A stretch of 64,000 nucleotides of DNA from CAIWHR01 sp039931775 (GCA_039931775.1 JBDTRG010000185.1:54100-118099); one strand, 5' to 3'; shown: positions 16,578-25,788, counted from the first letter of the stretch. The notes: generated by a model from the sequence alone, not told the origin. Numbers and translations are program-made.

Positions 16578-16598
16578 AAAAATGCCATTGGAATGGCA
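16578..16598 (-). terminator. Rho-independent terminator of glrK-qseG-glrR
   Basis: On the reverse strand TGCCAT pairs with ATGGCA over a TCCA loop (16598-16583) and is followed by five T residues (16582-16578). It lies 28 bp past the glrR stop codon. Confidence 0.7.
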
Positions 16599-16625
16599 GG
16601 AATGACGATGGATCACCCCGATGTC

Positions 16626-17990
16626 TCAGGGCGCCTTGCCTTCCTTGAACATCGCCGGCTCGAGCCGATGGCGCTGAAGGAGCTTGTAGAACTCCGTCCG
16701 ATTGCGCTTGGCGAGCAGTGCAGCCTGCGTGACGTTGCCGCCGGTAATCTTTAAGAGGCGCACCAGGTAATCGCGCTCGAAGGTCTTGCGCGCCTCTTCG
16801 AAAGGCACCAGTGCGCTCGCGTCCTCGCGCAGCGCACCCTGGACCAGCGAGTCCGGAATGAGGTTCGTCGTCGCCAGCGCGACGGCCTGCTCGAGCAGGT
16901 TCAGCAGCTGGCGCACGTTGCCGGGCCACGGTGCCGCGATCAGCAGCGCCATCGCGTCGGGGGCGAGCGTCGGGACCGGCCGCTTGTAGCGTTCGGCGAG
17001 CCTTCGCAGCGAATGCGTCGCGAGCAGCGGAATGTCCTCCCGCCGATCGGCAAGCGGCGGCAGCTTCAGAGACACGACGTTGAGCCGGTAGTAGAGGTCC
17101 TCGCGAAAATGCCCGGTCGCGCGCTGCGCGTCGAGGTCGCGATGGGTCGCCGAGATCACGCGAACGTCGATGGGGAGCGGCTGGGTCGCTCCCACCGGTC
17201 GCACCTCGCCCTCCTGCAGGACGCGCAGCAACTTCACCTGCAACGCCATCGGCATGTCGCCGATCTCGTCAAGAAAGATGGTCCCGCCGTCGGCCGCCTG
17301 GAAGAGCCCCTTGTGCGCCTGGACCGCCCCGGAGAACGCCCCGCGCGCATGACCGAAGAGCTCCGACTCCAGCAGCGGTTCCGGGATGGCGCCGCAGTTC
17401 ACCGCGACGAACGGCTTGTCGCGACGCGGACTCGCGCGGTGAATCGCGCGCGCCAGCAGCTCTTTCCCGGTGCCGGAATCGCCATAGATAAGGACGCTCG
17501 CGTCCGAATCGGCAACGAGGCGCGCCTGACGCAGCAGATCCTCCATCTTCGGACTTCGCGTGATGATTCCGGCGCGCCATTCGCCCGTCGTGTCGGGACT
17601 TCCGGCCGGCGTGTCGCCGGCGAGCCGAAGCGCCGCCGCGACCTTCTGGAGCAGGTCCTGGCTGTCGAACGGCTTGGTCAGGAAACCGAACACGCCGCGT
17701 TGCGTCGCGGCGACGGCGTCGGGAATCGTGCCGTGCGCCGTAAGAATGATGACCGGCAGCGCCGGATGTTCGCGATGGATGGCTTCGAAGAGCTGCAGCC
17801 CGTCGATGCCCGGCATCCGAAGGTCCGTGATCACCACCCCGGGGCGGGCCACGGCAAGCGCGCCGAGCGCCGCCTCGCCGCTGTCGGCCGTCCGCACACG
17901 GTACCCGACGGACCCGAGCCGCAAGCTGATGAGCTTGAGCAGATCGGGATCGTCGTCGACCAGCAGAATGTCGCCCGTGGGCATGGCCAT
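16626..17990 (-). CDS. glrR: Sigma-54-dependent response regulator GlrR (QseF)
   Basis: A 454-residue NtrC-type activator. Residues 5-120 are a receiver domain with acidic pocket VDDDPD (11-16) and phospho-acceptor Asp56. Residues 145-375 are the AAA+ domain with Walker A GDSGTGKE (170-177), GAFSGA (217-222, the sigma-54-contact loop, usually GAFTGA) and Walker B GGTIFLDEIGD (235-245). The C-terminal helix-turn-helix follows (GNVTQAALLAKRNRTEFYKLL). Order and orientation match Escherichia coli glrK-qseG-glrR, where GlrR drives glmY transcription. Two GlrR-type sites lie just past its 3' end. ATG 17990 or 17984 could be the start. Confidence 0.92.
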   Translation of the reverse strand: MAMPTGDILLVDDDPDLLKLISLRLGSVGYRVRTADSGEAALGALAVARPGVVITDLRMPGIDGLQLFEAIHREHPALPVIILTAHGTIPDAVAATQRGVFGFLTKPFDSQDLLQKVAAALRLAGDTPAGSPDTTGEWRAGIITRSPKMEDLLRQARLVADSDASVLIYGDSGTGKELLARAIHRASPRRDKPFVAVNCGAIPEPLLESELFGHARGAFSGAVQAHKGLFQAADGGTIFLDEIGDMPMALQVKLLRVLQEGEVRPVGATQPLPIDVRVISATHRDLDAQRATGHFREDLYYRLNVVSLKLPPLADRREDIPLLATHSLRRLAERYKRPVPTLAPDAMALLIAAPWPGNVRQLLNLLEQAVALATTNLIPDSLVQGALREDASALVPFEEARKTFERDYLVRLLKITGGNVTQAALLAKRNRTEFYKLLQRHRLEPAMFKEGKAP

Positions 17991-18001
17991 GATCTTCGGG
18001 G

Positions 18002-18748
18002 CTAGCCCCCTCCTCCGCCGCCGCCACCACCCCCACCGCCGCCGCTGGATCCGCCTCCGCCCCCGCCGCCGCCACCGCCGCGAATGCGGTCGCGCAGCAG
18101 GTCGCGTTCCATCGTGCGCAGCGCTTCCAGCTTCTTGATCGCAGCGTCCGCCTTCTGCTGCTCGTCGCGCACCGCGCGTGCCCGCTCGGCCACCTGCGCG
18201 TGCAACACGCCGGCCAGTTGCTTGACGGCCGCCGGCGCGGGATTGCTCTTCGCGACCGTCTCGAAGACCTGCAGAGCGCGCTGGTCGTCCTGCGGTGTGC
18301 GCGCCAGCGTATAGAGCACGGCCAGCCTGACACGAACGTAGTCGTTGCGCTGACGCGTGGAGAGTTGGGTGGCGTTGGCGAGTTCCCGTCGAAGGTCGTC
18401 GGGGTTCAACGTGCCGTAGCGTTGCAGATCGCCGAGCAGCGCGGCGAACTGTTGCTCGTCCGTCGGCTCGGGCGGGGCCGAAGGTGGCGGCGCGACCGCC
18501 GGTTCGGCTTCCGGGGCCGGCGGAGCCGACTTCAGCGCATCGCCGGGACCGGGTTCGGAACCGCCGGGCGACGCGATCGGCCGCTCCACCGGCTCGATCG
18601 GCGGAGACTCGACCATCGGCGGCGGCGTGGGCGGCGCAACCACCACGGGCACCGGCGACTCGGCCGGCCGCACGACCGCGGGCGGCGCCGCGCAACCGGC
18701 GATGACCCCGCCTGCCGCAACGATTGCGAGCCAGCGACAAGGCGTCAT
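18002..18748 (-). CDS. qseG: QseG/YfhG-like outer-membrane lipoprotein with poly-glycine tail
   Basis: A 248-residue lipoprotein: the signal peptide ends in VIAGC, with Cys19 as the lipidated residue. A Pro-rich linker (about 20-100) precedes a helical domain (about 105-220). The middle matches the YfhG layout (FAALLGDLQRYGTLNPDDLRRELANA, DYVRVRLAVLY), and it sits between glrK and glrR exactly as qseG does. In enterobacteria QseG binds the sensor kinase and controls its activity. Unusual here is the C-terminus, a run of about 25 Gly with two Ser, encoded by a C-rich tract (18005-18080) prone to slippage. The start overlaps the glrK stop by 4 bases. Confidence 0.8.
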   Translation of the reverse strand: MTPCRWLAIVAAGGVIAGCAAPPAVVRPAESPVPVVVAPPTPPPMVESPPIEPVERPIASPGGSEPGPGDALKSAPPAPEAEPAVAPPPSAPPEPTDEQQFAALLGDLQRYGTLNPDDLRRELANATQLSTRQRNDYVRVRLAVLYTLARTPQDDQRALQVFETVAKSNPAPAAVKQLAGVLHAQVAERARAVRDEQQKADAAIKKLEALRTMERDLLRDRIRGGGGGGGGGGSSGGGGGGGGGGGGG

Positions 18749-20238
18749 GCGCCCCCCGCCATCGTGATTCGCGCCACCCGCGCATCCGGCATGGACGCCG
18801 TTCCGGCGTCGCCCATCGCGAGCGGCAGCGACAGGCGGAAATGCGCGCCGCGCTTCCTGTCGGCGCGATCCTGAACCTCGATTCGGCCTCCGTGCGCCAA
18901 CGCATACTCGCGCGCGATCGCGAGTCCGAGCCCGGACCCCTTCACGCGGCCGTCGATCGGCGGCTTGCCCTGATAGAACGAATCGAAGATTCGCTGGCGC
19001 TCGTCGGCACCGATCCCCGGACCCTGATCGATCACGTCGAGCACCGCGAAGTCGCGCTCGACGGACAGCGCGACGACTATGGCGGCTGACCGCGGCGAGT
19101 ACTTGATCGCGTTGGAGATCAGGTTGTCGACGATCGTGCGGACCTTCTCCGCATCGCCGACGATCAGCGCCGGCGTGAGATCCACCTCGAACGTGACCAT
19201 GCGCGCGAGCGCAGCGAGCTTGTGCTCTTTCAGCACGCGGCGGACGACGTCCGGCATCAGCACCGGGCCGACGGTCTGCGGTTCCATTGCGCGCGTCTGG
19301 TGATAGGTGAGAAGGTCCTCGATCAGCTTCTGCAGCGAGATGGAATTCTCGCGGACGATGCGCACGATTTCCCGCTGTTCCGCCGACAGCTTGCCGCCGA
19401 CGTTGTCGCGCAGCAGCTCCGCGCCCTCGCGCACCGCGGTGAGCGGCGTCTTGAGCTCATGCGAGACGTGCCGAAGGAAACGGTTCTGCTGCTCCTCGAG
19501 CTCGGAAAGCCGCGAGCGCAGCCACTCGAGACGCTGCCCGAGGTAACGCAGGTCCTGCGGGCCGTTGACTTCGATTGCATGCGTGAAGTCCGCGGTGCCC
19601 ATGCGCCGGATCGCCTGGTCGAGCTGCCGGATAGGACGCGCGATCAGCACCGCGAAGAGAATCGCCAGAGCAAGCGCGATCGCGGCGGTCGCGAGTGCCA
19701 AGTAGAGCCATTTCTGCCTGCCCTGCGTCGCGATCTCCTGCAATCGCTCGATCGCCCGCTCGGTCAGCTGATTGGTGGCGGCGAGCATCGCCTGCGTCCG
19801 GTCGGCGAGGCGCGCGTAACCGTCCGCGAGCTGCGCTTGCGATTCGGTGGTGCGCTGCGGCACCGTCAGGAGCTTGTGGAGCCGGCTTTCGTTGTCGGTG
19901 AGCGCGTCGAGAGCCGCCAGCGATTCGGCCTCCAGCGGCAGAAGCGCGAGCTGGCGAGCCGTGGCGCGAAATTCCTGCCGGACGCGGGCGTAGTCCTCCA
20001 GCAGCGCGCTGTCGTCGAGGATGAGATGCTGGCGCACGAGGCGCTCGAGCGTCACCGATTGCTCGAACAGCTGGCGGCTCGCGCGTCCGGCCTCCGCCGC
20101 CTGCTGCACGGCCTCGCGCCCCTGGGTTTGCAACTGGTCGAGCGAAATGATGAGCTCGCCCAGCGCGTACACGAGCGGCAGGCTTACCAGCAGGAAGCCC
20201 AGCAGAATGAACTTGAGAAAGGAGCGGGGGTAGTACAC
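18745..20238 (-). CDS. glrK: Sensor histidine kinase GlrK (QseE)
   Basis: A 497-residue membrane kinase. TM1 (about 9-30) and TM2 (about 177-200) enclose a helical periplasmic domain. Then follow HAMP (201-252), the dimerisation box SHELKTP with phospho-acceptor His260, the N box (DNLISNAIKYSP), and G boxes (DQGPGIG, GSGLGLAI). With QseG and GlrR it should form an envelope-sensing system. The start is uncertain. GTG 20238 gives an N-terminus (YYPRSFLKF) aligned with Escherichia coli GlrK (VFPRS). TTG 20265 adds nine residues but would begin only 2 bp from the divergent folA start. Confidence 0.9.
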   Translation of the reverse strand: MYYPRSFLKFILLGFLLVSLPLVYALGELIISLDQLQTQGREAVQQAAEAGRASRQLFEQSVTLERLVRQHLILDDSALLEDYARVRQEFRATARQLALLPLEAESLAALDALTDNESRLHKLLTVPQRTTESQAQLADGYARLADRTQAMLAATNQLTERAIERLQEIATQGRQKWLYLALATAAIALALAILFAVLIARPIRQLDQAIRRMGTADFTHAIEVNGPQDLRYLGQRLEWLRSRLSELEEQQNRFLRHVSHELKTPLTAVREGAELLRDNVGGKLSAEQREIVRIVRENSISLQKLIEDLLTYHQTRAMEPQTVGPVLMPDVVRRVLKEHKLAALARMVTFEVDLTPALIVGDAEKVRTIVDNLISNAIKYSPRSAAIVVALSVERDFAVLDVIDQGPGIGADERQRIFDSFYQGKPPIDGRVKGSGLGLAIAREYALAHGGRIEVQDRADRKRGAHFRLSLPLAMGDAGTASMPDARVARITMAGGA

Positions 20239-20250
20239 GAAGACGACCGT

Positions 20251-20256
20251 TATAAT
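20251..20256 (+). promoter_or_regulatory. Consensus -10 box (TATAAT) upstream of folA
   Basis: A perfect TATAAT lies 11 bp before the folA ATG at 20268, so a transcript from it would have a leader of only about 5 nt. The -35 region (about 20228-20233) matches poorly. A nearly leaderless folA mRNA is a possible reading. Confidence 0.4.
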
Positions 20257-20267
20257 CTGCGGCAATT

Positions 20268-20846
20268 ATGACACCGCACCCGGCGGCACCGACGCTGCCA
20301 ACGCAAAATAGAGCGAGCGAAACCGGCGCGCCGCAGAGGCCCCCCGGGCCTGCCGTCGCGCTGATCGCTGCCATTGCGTCGAACCGCGTCATCGGCACAG
20401 AAAATCGCCTTCCCTGGCGGCTCGCCGACGATCTCAAGCGGTTCCGTGCGCTGACCCTTGGTCACGCGGTGATCATGGGGCGCAAGACATGGGAATCGCT
20501 GGCGCGAGCGCTGCCGGGGAGGCAGAACATCGTCGTCACCCGCCAGCGCGCCTATGCCGCAGCCGGCGCCGAGGTCGCGGCCTCGTTCGACGGGGCCCTC
20601 GCTCTCGTGCGCCTGCCGGCGCCGGCGTTTTGCATCGGCGGCGGCGAGCTCTATCGCGCCGCACTGCCCCGCGCGAGCCGCCTCTACCTGACGGAGATCG
20701 AACGCGACTTTACCGGCGACGCGACGTTTCCGCCGCTTCGAAACAGCGAGTGGCGGCAGGTCGACCGCGAGGCCGGCCGCTCTGCCGAGCCGGACGCATT
20801 CGAATTCACGTACGTCACCTACGAGCGCACGGCATCCGCCGACTGA
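20268..20846 (+). CDS. folA: Dihydrofolate reductase
   Basis: A 192-residue enzyme that reduces dihydrofolate to tetrahydrofolate with NADPH. The DHFR core starts at about residue 30 (VALIAAIASNRVIG), then NRLPWRLADDLKRFRALT with the substrate-binding acidic residue, GHAVIMGRKTWESL, RQNIVVTRQ and FCIGGGELYRAALPRASRLYLTEIERDF. The first 29 residues are a polar Pro-rich extension beyond the usual start. No other ATG, GTG or TTG is in frame before the core, so the extension is probably real. It works with ThyA, encoded nearby, and converges on the NAD-GDH gene. Confidence 0.95.
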   Translation: MTPHPAAPTLPTQNRASETGAPQRPPGPAVALIAAIASNRVIGTENRLPWRLADDLKRFRALTLGHAVIMGRKTWESLARALPGRQNIVVTRQRAYAAAGAEVAASFDGALALVRLPAPAFCIGGGELYRAALPRASRLYLTEIERDFTGDATFPPLRNSEWRQVDREAGRSAEPDAFEFTYVTYERTASAD

Positions 20847-20870
20847 CGCCGCATTGATCCGCTTGCGCCG

Positions 20871-23800
20871 CTAGCCCAGGTTGCGCAGTTCGCGCAGCGC
20901 GACCGCGAGCATCGCCGCATCCGCAGTCGGCGCGGCGCGCAGTTCTCCGAGCAATTGTTCCACGCGCTCGATGGCGCGGCGATTGCGGTCCTTCCAGGCC
21001 GCGAGCAATTCGCCGGGCGCAGCGATGTCGCCGCCTCGGCTCAGGATTTCGCCGGCGATTCCGCGCTGCAACCCCGACAGATCGTCGAGCATCGCGGACT
21101 TGGCCAGCGTGCGCCAATGCTGGTCGCCGGGAAGGCGCACGATCATTTCGCGAAGCCACGGCAATTCGAGCCGCGTCGACAGTTCAAAGTAGATCTCGGC
21201 GACGAGCTCGACCGCGCGGTTCGTCGCGGCCGCGACTTCGACGATGTCGAGTGTCGAGTACAGTGCGTCCAGCGTAACGACGCGCGTCGCGAGCGCCTCG
21301 GGCACGCCCTTCGCCTTGTAGTCGGCGACCAGGGTGCCGACGCGGGCACGGCCGCCCTCGTCCAGCAGCTCCGGAAGTCGGGCAGCGAGCGCTTCGACGC
21401 GCGGCGCGAAGTGCTCGATCGTCGCCCCCATGTCCTCCCCCAGCCGCCGGGAGCGCAGGAACCACGTCGCGCCGCGCTCCAGCGCGCGGCTCATGTCGAT
21501 CAGCATCGCGGACTGCAGCGAGTCGTCGACGTCGTTGTCCAGCGCCTCGATCGGCTTCCACAGCGCGACGAAGCCGAAGATTTCGCGGGAAAGCAGGTAG
21601 GCGCGGACGATCTCGTGGGGTTCGCCACCGGTCGACTCCATCAGCCGGTGGACGAAGGTGCTTCCCACCCGGTTCACCATGCTGTTGACCACGTGCGTGG
21701 CGATGATCTCGCGTTTCAGCGGATGTCGCGGCAGGTAGGCCGCGTAGCGTTCGGCGAGCCGCGGCGGAAAATAGCGGGCGAGCGCGCTCGCGACCCACGG
21801 GTCGTCGGGAAGCGTCGACGCGACGAGCTCGTCGTAGAGCCAGATCTTCGCGTACGCGAGCATCACCGCGCGCTCGGGACAGGTGAGACTTTTGGCGTTC
21901 GCGCGCCGCTCGGCGAACTCCTCGTCGGACGGCAGGAATTCGATCGCGCGATTTAGCCGGCCCGACTTCTCGAGGAACTGGATGAATCGTTGCTGCGCGT
22001 CGAGTAGCTGCTGCGCGATCCTTCCGGTCACCGACAGCACCTGGGTCTGGAAGTAATTGTCGCGCAGCACCAGCGCCGCGACGTCGTCCGTCATCTCGGC
22101 AAGGAAGCCGTTGCGCTGCTTTTCGGTGAGTTCGCCGTCGGAGACGGCGAGTCCGAGAAGGATCTTGATGTTGACTTCGTGATCGGAGGTGTCGACCCCG
22201 GCCGAATTGTCGATCGCGTCGGTGCAGATGCGCCCGCCGGCTTCGGCAAATTCGATGCGACCCCGTTGCGTGCACCCGAGGTTGCCACCTTCTGCGACGA
22301 CCTTGCAGCGTAGCTCTCGTCCGTTCACCCTCACCGCATCGTTGGCGCGGTCGCCGACCTGCGCCGCCGTCTCGCTCGTCGCCTTGACGTAGGTTCCGAT
22401 GCCCCCGTTGTACAGCAGGTCGACCGGCGCCTTCAGGATCGCGTTGACGAGCTCGGTCGGCGTCATCGATTCGGCGGAGATCGCCAGCGCGGCCCTGACC
22501 TCCGGTGATATCGGAATCGCCTTTGCGCTGCGCGCGTGGATGCCGCCGCCTCCCGAAATCCGCGTCGGGTCGTAGTCGGCCCACGACGAGCGCGGCAACC
22601 TGAACAGGCGCTCGCGCTCGGCAAACGACGTCGCGGGGTCGGGCTCCGGATCGAGGAAAATGTGCCGGTGATCGAACGCCGCGACGAGACGGATCTTCGT
22701 CGACAGCAGCATGCCGTTGCCGAATACATCGCCGGACATGTCGCCGATGCCGACGACCGTGAACTCGGTCGTCTGCGTGTCGCGGCCCATCTCGCGGAAG
22801 TGGCGCTTGACCGACTCCCACGCGCCGCGCGCGGTGATGCCCATCACCTTGTGGTCGTAGCCGGCGGAACCGCCGGAGGCGAACGCGTCGTCGAGCCAGA
22901 AGCGGTATTCCCGGCTGACCCCGTTGGCGTAATCGGAGAACGTCGCCGTGCCCTTGTCCGCCGCGACCACGAGGTAAGGATCGTCGTCATCGTGCCGCCT
23001 TACCGACCCGGGCGCAACGATCCGGTCTCCGACGCGGTTGTCGGTCAGGTCGAGCAGCGCGCGCAGATAATCCTGATAGCAGGCGATCCCTTCCTTCATG
23101 TACGCGTCGCGGTCGGCGGGGCTGGGGGCGCGCTTCAGCACGAATCCGCCTTTCGATCCGACCGGAACGATGACGACGTTCTTCACCATCTGCGCCTTGA
23201 CGAGCCCGAGGATTTCCGTGCGGAAATCCTCGGGCCGGTCCGACCAGCGCAGTCCGCCGCGCGCGACGCGGCCGCCGCGCAGGTGCACGCCTTCGAATCG
23301 CGGCGAATAGACGAAGATCTCGAACATCGGTCGAGGCTCGGGCAAGCCGGGCACCTTCGCGGGGTCGAACTTGAACGACACGAAGCTGCGCCGGCGTCCT
23401 TCCTCGTCGCGGCGCCAGAAATTCGTGCGCGTGGTCGCGAGGATCAGCGCGAGGTACTGGCGCAGCACGCGATCTTCCGAGAGGTTTTCGACCTGGTCGA
23501 GCGCGGCGCCTATCGTCCGGAGGAGTTCCTCCGCACGCTTTTCGCCGTTCTTCGCCGCGGCCGGATCGAAGCGCGCCATGAAGACAGCCAGCAGATCGCG
23601 CGCGACTCCGGCATTCGCGGCGAGCGTCGCCTCGATGAACGCCTGCGACAGCGCAAACCCGATCTGCCGCATGTATTTCGCGTAGGCGCGCAGGATGACG
23701 ATCTCGGCCGCGGGCAGTCGCCCCGCGACGACCAGACGGTTGAAGTCGTCGTTCTCGACGTCGCCGCGGAAGATGCGCCCGAAGGCATCCTCGAACACGC

Positions 23801-25685
23801 TGTGCAGCGTGTCGGCGTCCGCATCGAGCAACGGCGACTGGATGCCGAAATCGTGCAGCCATACCCCTGGCCCGCCTGCCGGCGACACTTTGTGCGGCCG
23901 CTCGTCGATCACCTTGAGCCCCATCCGTTCCAGCATCGGCAGGCTGTCGGAAAGCGTCACGGGTTCGCCGAGGCGGAACAGTTTGAAACGCAGCGTGCCG
24001 GGCTCGGCTTCGAGAGGACGATAGAGCGTCATGCCCAGCGGATTCGCCGCGGTCAGGCATGCCATCGTTTCGATGTCGGGCACGGCGGCCGGCGCGTCGA
24101 ATTCCTCGCGATAGCTTGCTGGAAACGTTCCGCCGAAGCGACGATGCAGGTCGGTGCCGCGCGCCTCGCCGCAGGCCTTGATCAATGCCACCTTGAGATC
24201 GTCGTCCCAGCGCCGGGCCACCGCCGCCAGACGCGCTTCGAGCGCACGCAGGTCGAACGAAGGAATCGCGCCCGGCGTGGTCCGTACCGTGATCATCACT
24301 CGCACGAGGACCGACTCGGACAGGTAGACGTTGTAGTCCGAGCTCGTGCCGTTGAACACCTCGAGCAGGATCGCCTGCCACTTCTCGCGCAGCTTCGTCG
24401 AGAAGTTCTCGCGCGGCGCGTAGATCATGCAGACGACGAAGCGCTCGAACGCGTCGCGGCGGACGAAAAGGCGAAATCGTTGCCGGTCGCCGAGGTGGAG
24501 GATGCTCATCGCATTGCGCAGGAGCTCGTCCTCGCTCGTCTGGAACAGCTCGTCGCGCGGATAGCTGGCGAGGATGTTCATCAGCGCCTTCCCGGCGTGA
24601 CTACCGCCGGCGACCCCCGCCCGCGCGACGACGTTGGCGGTCTTGCGACGCAACAGAGGGATGTCGGGCAGGCTGGCACTGTACGCGGCCGACGTGTAGA
24701 GGCCGAGGAAGCGATGCTCGCCGCAGACGTTGCCCGTGGCATCGAAGCGCTTGATGCCCACGTAGTCGAGGTAGCCCGGCCGATGCACGGTCGAGCGTGC
24801 GTTGGACTTGGTCACGATCAGGAGGTCGGGCTTGCGGGCATAGGCGCGCACCTCCGGCGGAAGCGCCGCGAAGCTCCCCGCGACATTCAGCGGCTCGACC
24901 TCGCGCAGGATGCCGAGGCTCGAGCCCGGGACGACCTTCAGCGCATCCTGGCCGTCGACGACCACGAGATCATGGCGGCGGTAACCGAGAAACGTGAAGT
25001 GCTTCTCGGCGAGCCACGTCAGAAAAGCCTTGTCCTCATTGAGCTCGTCCGGTGCAATCGGCGGCGCACTCGCATCGATCTCGGCCACGGCGCGCAACAG
25101 CTGGTCGCGCATGCTCCTCCAATCGGCAACCGCGAAGCGGACGTCGGCGAGAACGCGCTGGACGTCCTCCGTGAGCGCCGCGATGCGATCCGGCTCGGTG
25201 ATCCGGTCGACTTCGACGTGAATGAACGATTCGCGCAGAGGGTCTACCGCATCGTCCGGCGCAACTTCCACGAGCTTGCCGTCGGCGCTGCGCAGTACCG
25301 AAACGATCGGGTGAATGATGAGGTGAAGCGTCAGGCCGTGCCGGTTGACTTCCATCGTCACCGAATCGACGAGGAATGGCATGTCGTCGTTGACGATCTC
25401 GACGATCGTGTGCGTCGATTGCCAGCCATCCTCGATCGACGGATTGAAGACGCGCACACGGGTGTGACCGCGCTCGCGATGGCGGGCGAAGTTCCAATGG
25501 GACAACGCGGCGCCGTAGAGATCGGCCGCAGTGCGTTCGTTCATGTCCTCGGGATCGACCTGCCCGTAGTAACGGGCGACAAATCGCTCGAGCACACCGC
25601 GCTGCGTTTCGGCGAGACGGGTCCGCACCAACGCCAGAACTTCGTTCAGCCGCCTCTGGCCGCTGTCGTCCGCATTCGTCGTCAT
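20871..25685 (-). CDS. gdhB: NAD-specific glutamate dehydrogenase, 180-kDa class
   Basis: A 1604-residue protein, the size of the very large bacterial NAD-GDH that oxidatively deaminates glutamate to 2-oxoglutarate and ammonia. The N-terminal half holds the regulatory ACT-like segments (HTIVEIVNDDMPFLVDSVTMEVNRHGL). The central catalytic part shows ARGGLRWSDRPEDFRTEILGL, QMVKNVVIVPVGSKGGFV and GIGDMSGDVFGNGML. A Rossmann-like region (VVAEGGNLGCTQRGRIEFA) and a long helical C-terminal domain follow. ATG 25685 was chosen because upstream in-frame codons run through the antisense of the tRNA gene. This catabolic enzyme would feed glutamate carbon to the TCA cycle. Confidence 0.96.
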   Translation of the reverse strand: MTTNADDSGQRRLNEVLALVRTRLAETQRGVLERFVARYYGQVDPEDMNERTAADLYGAALSHWNFARHRERGHTRVRVFNPSIEDGWQSTHTIVEIVNDDMPFLVDSVTMEVNRHGLTLHLIIHPIVSVLRSADGKLVEVAPDDAVDPLRESFIHVEVDRITEPDRIAALTEDVQRVLADVRFAVADWRSMRDQLLRAVAEIDASAPPIAPDELNEDKAFLTWLAEKHFTFLGYRRHDLVVVDGQDALKVVPGSSLGILREVEPLNVAGSFAALPPEVRAYARKPDLLIVTKSNARSTVHRPGYLDYVGIKRFDATGNVCGEHRFLGLYTSAAYSASLPDIPLLRRKTANVVARAGVAGGSHAGKALMNILASYPRDELFQTSEDELLRNAMSILHLGDRQRFRLFVRRDAFERFVVCMIYAPRENFSTKLREKWQAILLEVFNGTSSDYNVYLSESVLVRVMITVRTTPGAIPSFDLRALEARLAAVARRWDDDLKVALIKACGEARGTDLHRRFGGTFPASYREEFDAPAAVPDIETMACLTAANPLGMTLYRPLEAEPGTLRFKLFRLGEPVTLSDSLPMLERMGLKVIDERPHKVSPAGGPGVWLHDFGIQSPLLDADADTLHSVFEDAFGRIFRGDVENDDFNRLVVAGRLPAAEIVILRAYAKYMRQIGFALSQAFIEATLAANAGVARDLLAVFMARFDPAAAKNGEKRAEELLRTIGAALDQVENLSEDRVLRQYLALILATTRTNFWRRDEEGRRRSFVSFKFDPAKVPGLPEPRPMFEIFVYSPRFEGVHLRGGRVARGGLRWSDRPEDFRTEILGLVKAQMVKNVVIVPVGSKGGFVLKRAPSPADRDAYMKEGIACYQDYLRALLDLTDNRVGDRIVAPGSVRRHDDDDPYLVVAADKGTATFSDYANGVSREYRFWLDDAFASGGSAGYDHKVMGITARGAWESVKRHFREMGRDTQTTEFTVVGIGDMSGDVFGNGMLLSTKIRLVAAFDHRHIFLDPEPDPATSFAERERLFRLPRSSWADYDPTRISGGGGIHARSAKAIPISPEVRAALAISAESMTPTELVNAILKAPVDLLYNGGIGTYVKATSETAAQVGDRANDAVRVNGRELRCKVVAEGGNLGCTQRGRIEFAEAGGRICTDAIDNSAGVDTSDHEVNIKILLGLAVSDGELTEKQRNGFLAEMTDDVAALVLRDNYFQTQVLSVTGRIAQQLLDAQQRFIQFLEKSGRLNRAIEFLPSDEEFAERRANAKSLTCPERAVMLAYAKIWLYDELVASTLPDDPWVASALARYFPPRLAERYAAYLPRHPLKREIIATHVVNSMVNRVGSTFVHRLMESTGGEPHEIVRAYLLSREIFGFVALWKPIEALDNDVDDSLQSAMLIDMSRALERGATWFLRSRRLGEDMGATIEHFAPRVEALAARLPELLDEGGRARVGTLVADYKAKGVPEALATRVVTLDALYSTLDIVEVAAATNRAVELVAEIYFELSTRLELPWLREMIVRLPGDQHWRTLAKSAMLDDLSGLQRGIAGEILSRGGDIAAPGELLAAWKDRNRRAIERVEQLLGELRAAPTADAAMLAVALRELRNLG

Positions 25686-25788
25686 CAAAGCCTCCGGACC
25701 CGCGCTCGCCGCCGCCTTGGGTTTCCGCGATAATGACGACTTTACCGTCGTCGGGCAACGCGACTTCGCAGTGCGCCCCGAACTCCTG

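Noticed and set aside
16527..16754. A 75-codon forward ORF starting near GlrR site 2
   Set aside because: It mostly overlaps glrR antisense and has no ribosome binding site or terminator; likely a shadow.
18715..18905. Upstream extension of the glrR frame through qseG to 18905
   Set aside because: The homology starts at the receiver domain (ATG 17990); the upstream part is out-of-frame reading of qseG.
22536..25733. A 1065-codon forward ORF opposite the glutamate dehydrogenase
   Set aside because: Composition is the Arg/His/Asp-rich pattern of an antisense frame, and the reverse strand holds a clear full-length NAD-GDH.
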